Below are positions 62,407 to 64,000 of a stretch of DNA of 64,000 nucleotides, in pieces (position 1 is the stretch's first letter; each line of letters opens with the position of its first letter). A model generated the notes under the pieces. That model did no database searches and was not told the origin of the DNA. It worked only from the letters and a program-made list of their open reading frames with translations. A program made the translations under genes and the position numbers. Source of the stretch: Streptomyces flavofungini (GTDB lineage Bacteria; Actinomycetota; Actinomycetes; Streptomycetales; Streptomycetaceae); the NCBI RefSeq assembly GCF_030388665.1, contig NZ_CP128846.1, forward strand, positions 620,001-684,000, in the 5' to 3' direction.

Positions 62407-63686
62407 CCCCGATGACCACCGAGAAGGAGAAGCGGACCGCGAAGCGGGCCATGGCGGGCCGCCTCTCCTGGGGCCTGGCCGACCAGGCGGTCTGCAGCAT
62501 GACCAACTTCGCGGTGGGGATCTATGTGGCCCGCTCGCTCGGCCTGACCGCGTTCGGCGTGTTCAGTCTGGCCTGGGTGACGTACGGCGTGGTGCTCAGC
62601 GTCTCCCGTGGCCTTGCCACCGACCCGCTGGTGGTGCGCTTCAGCGGTGTGTCCGATGCGTCCTGGCGCGCGGCGGCGGCCCGCTCGTCCGGCACCTCCC
62701 TCGCCGTCGGCGGTGCCGTCGGCCTGGTGTGCCTGGTGGTCGGGCTCGGCCTCGGCGGCCGGGTGGGGCCCGCGTTCGCCGCCCTCGGCGTGGTGCTGCC
62801 CGGGCTGCTCCTGCAGGACGCCTGGCGGTACTCGTTCTTCGCCGCGGGCACCGGACGCAAGGCGTGCGTCAACGACATCCTGGGAGCCCTCGCGCTGGTA
62901 CCGGCCCTGCTGTTGGCGGCGCGCGCGGGCAGCGTGCAGGCCTTCGTCCTGGCCTGGGGCGCGGCGGCCGCGGTGGCCGCCGGGTACGGCTGCTTCCAGT
63001 CCGGCATCCGGCCGCGGCCGGACCGGGCGCGCGCGTGGCTGCGCGAGCAGCGCGACCTCGGCTACCGCTACCTGGTCGAGAACGTGGGCGTCAGCGGGGC
63101 GTCCCAGCTGCGGGCCTACGGACTCGGCGCGATCGTCGGGGTCAGCGCGGTGGGCGTGGTCAGGGGCGCCGAGCTCCTGCTCGGGCCGTTCCTGGCCCTG
63201 CTGATGGGCCTTTCGCTCGTCACCGTCCCCGAAGCGGCACGGGTGCTGCGGCAGGCCCCGCACAAGCTGGCCGGGTTCTGCCTCATGCTGTCCGGCGGCC
63301 TCGCCGCGGCCGCGCTGCTCTGGGGCGTGGCACTGCTCCTGGTGCCGGACCGGCTGGGTGAACTCGCGCTCGGCGACGTCTGGGGCTCCGCGTCCGGACT
63401 CATCGTGCCCGCCGTGCTCGGGGTCGCGGGCTCCGGCCTCGGCATCGGTGCCGCGGCCGGGCTGCGCGCGCTCGCCGCCGCCCGGCGCAGCCTGCGTGCC
63501 CAACTGTTCGCCTCCGCCGCCTACGTCGGCGGCGGGCTCGGCGGGGCGGCCGCGGGCGGCGCGGTCGGCTCGGCCTGGGGGGTCGCCGCGGCGACCCTCT
63601 GCAGCTCCGCCGTCTGGTGGCTGCACCTGCGCTCCGCCCTGCGCACGCACCACCGCAATCCCATCCCCGAAGTGAGGAACCCATGA
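62403..63686 (+). CDS. Wzx-like polysaccharide flippase
   Basis: This encodes 427 residues. ATG 62403 overlaps the previous stop. It has about twelve hydrophobic segments, starting SWGLADQAVCSMTNFAVGIY, with MGLSLVTVPEAARVLRQAPH in the middle and a Gly/Ala-rich end. This is the MOP-superfamily plan of Wzx/O-antigen exporters. It should flip the undecaprenyl-linked repeat to the outside for the Wzy-like polymerase of this operon. The identity is by topology and context more than by strict motif. Confidence 0.82.
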   Translation: MTPMTTEKEKRTAKRAMAGRLSWGLADQAVCSMTNFAVGIYVARSLGLTAFGVFSLAWVTYGVVLSVSRGLATDPLVVRFSGVSDASWRAAAARSSGTSLAVGGAVGLVCLVVGLGLGGRVGPAFAALGVVLPGLLLQDAWRYSFFAAGTGRKACVNDILGALALVPALLLAARAGSVQAFVLAWGAAAAVAAGYGCFQSGIRPRPDRARAWLREQRDLGYRYLVENVGVSGASQLRAYGLGAIVGVSAVGVVRGAELLLGPFLALLMGLSLVTVPEAARVLRQAPHKLAGFCLMLSGGLAAAALLWGVALLLVPDRLGELALGDVWGSASGLIVPAVLGVAGSGLGIGAAAGLRALAAARRSLRAQLFASAAYVGGGLGGAAAGGAVGSAWGVAAATLCSSAVWWLHLRSALRTHHRNPIPEVRNP

Positions 63687-64000
63687 CCGCCCACCCCAGG
63701 CTGAGCATCGGCCTGCCCGTGTACAACGGCGAGGAGTACCTCGCCGAGGCGCTCGACGCCCTGCTCGGCCAGACCTACGAGGACTTCGAGCTGGTCATCT
63801 CCGACAACGCCTCGACCGACGGGACCCAGGACATCTGCCGGCGGTACGCGGAGAAGGACGCGCGCATCCGGTACCTCCGCCTGACCCGGAACATCGGCGC
63901 CGCGCCGAACCACAACTACGTGTTCACGCAGTGCCGCGGCGAGTTGTTCAAGTGGGCGTCGCACGACGACCTGTACGCCCGGGACCTGCTGCGGCGCTGT
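63683..64000 (+). CDS. Glycosyltransferase family 2 (cut by window end)
   Basis: The first 106 residues are visible, from ATG 63683 overlapping the previous stop, with GAGGAA upstream. RLSIGLPVYNGEEYLAEALD, QTYEDFELVISDNASTDGTQ and the WASHDDLYARDLL segment (the DxD-type metal site HDD) mark a GT-A inverting glycosyltransferase. The gene continues past the window, so the operon extends to the right. Confidence 0.9.
   Translation, partial: MTAHPRLSIGLPVYNGEEYLAEALDALLGQTYEDFELVISDNASTDGTQDICRRYAEKDARIRYLRLTRNIGAAPNHNYVFTQCRGELFKWASHDDLYARDLLRRC

Noticed and set aside
1..64000. CRISPR arrays, tRNA or rRNA genes
   Set aside because: No regularly spaced short repeats with unique spacers and no recognisable tRNA or rRNA sequence were seen on either strand.

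Overview
The window looks like chromosomal DNA of a Streptomyces or a close actinomycete relative. Base composition is very GC-rich, GTG and TTG starts are common, and genes often overlap at ATGA or GTGA. Rare TTA leucine codons and families typical of the genus (DUF3618, DUF4235, secreted chitinase, IS701) point the same way. No rRNA, tRNA or CRISPR array was seen.

Left part (1-21.1 kb) is accessory, mosaic DNA. It starts with a broken IS3-type orfA, then a 1494-residue secreted protein with a lysozyme-like region, a golvesin-type domain and a NucA/NucB-like nuclease C-terminus. A convergent SMI1/KNR4 gene, a known immunity superfamily, shares its terminator. A minus-strand phage-like block (5.8-12.4 kb) follows: large terminase, lipoprotein, HNH endonuclease and small unknown genes, with no portal or capsid genes. 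Next come a DUF6602-like nuclease-fold protein and an alpha/beta hydrolase. Then there are two related IS5-type elements placed tail to tail that truncate a Crp-type regulator, an integrase C-terminal relic, a SLATT two-helix membrane protein, a decayed IS701 transposase and a frameshifted DinB gene.

Middle part (21.4-39.5 kb) is mostly intact, ordinary-looking chromosome. It holds a giant secreted protein joining a PI-PLC X domain to a GH18 chitinase, a GNAT gene behind a CebR-like palindrome, a membrane metallophosphoesterase and two exported hydrolases. It also holds an ArsR / coiled-coil / MMPL-exporter set with paired operator-like dyads, a stress-type small-gene group (SRPBCC, DUF4235, DUF3618), a TTC38-like protein and a secreted HExxH metalloprotease.

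Right part (40.1 kb to the window end) is one large plus-strand operon for an exported polysaccharide, with most genes overlapping or separated by a few bases. It encodes the initiating sugar-phosphate transferase, an AlgD-like GDP-mannose dehydrogenase, GT4 glycosyltransferases and two Wzz-like proteins with degenerate kinase domains. It also encodes an asparagine synthase, an alcohol dehydrogenase/Gfo-Idh fusion, a heparinase II/III protein, a beta-helix lipoprotein and a Wzy-like polymerase. A CDP-sugar module follows (C-methyltransferase, cytidylyltransferase, PIG-L deacetylase, epimerase, DUF4910 protein), then a Wzx-like flippase and a GT2 cut by the window edge. The content suggests a uronic-acid-containing polymer with an unusual methylated sugar. 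TTA codons in at least three genes of this operon, and one in the nuclease-toxin gene, suggest bldA-linked developmental control.
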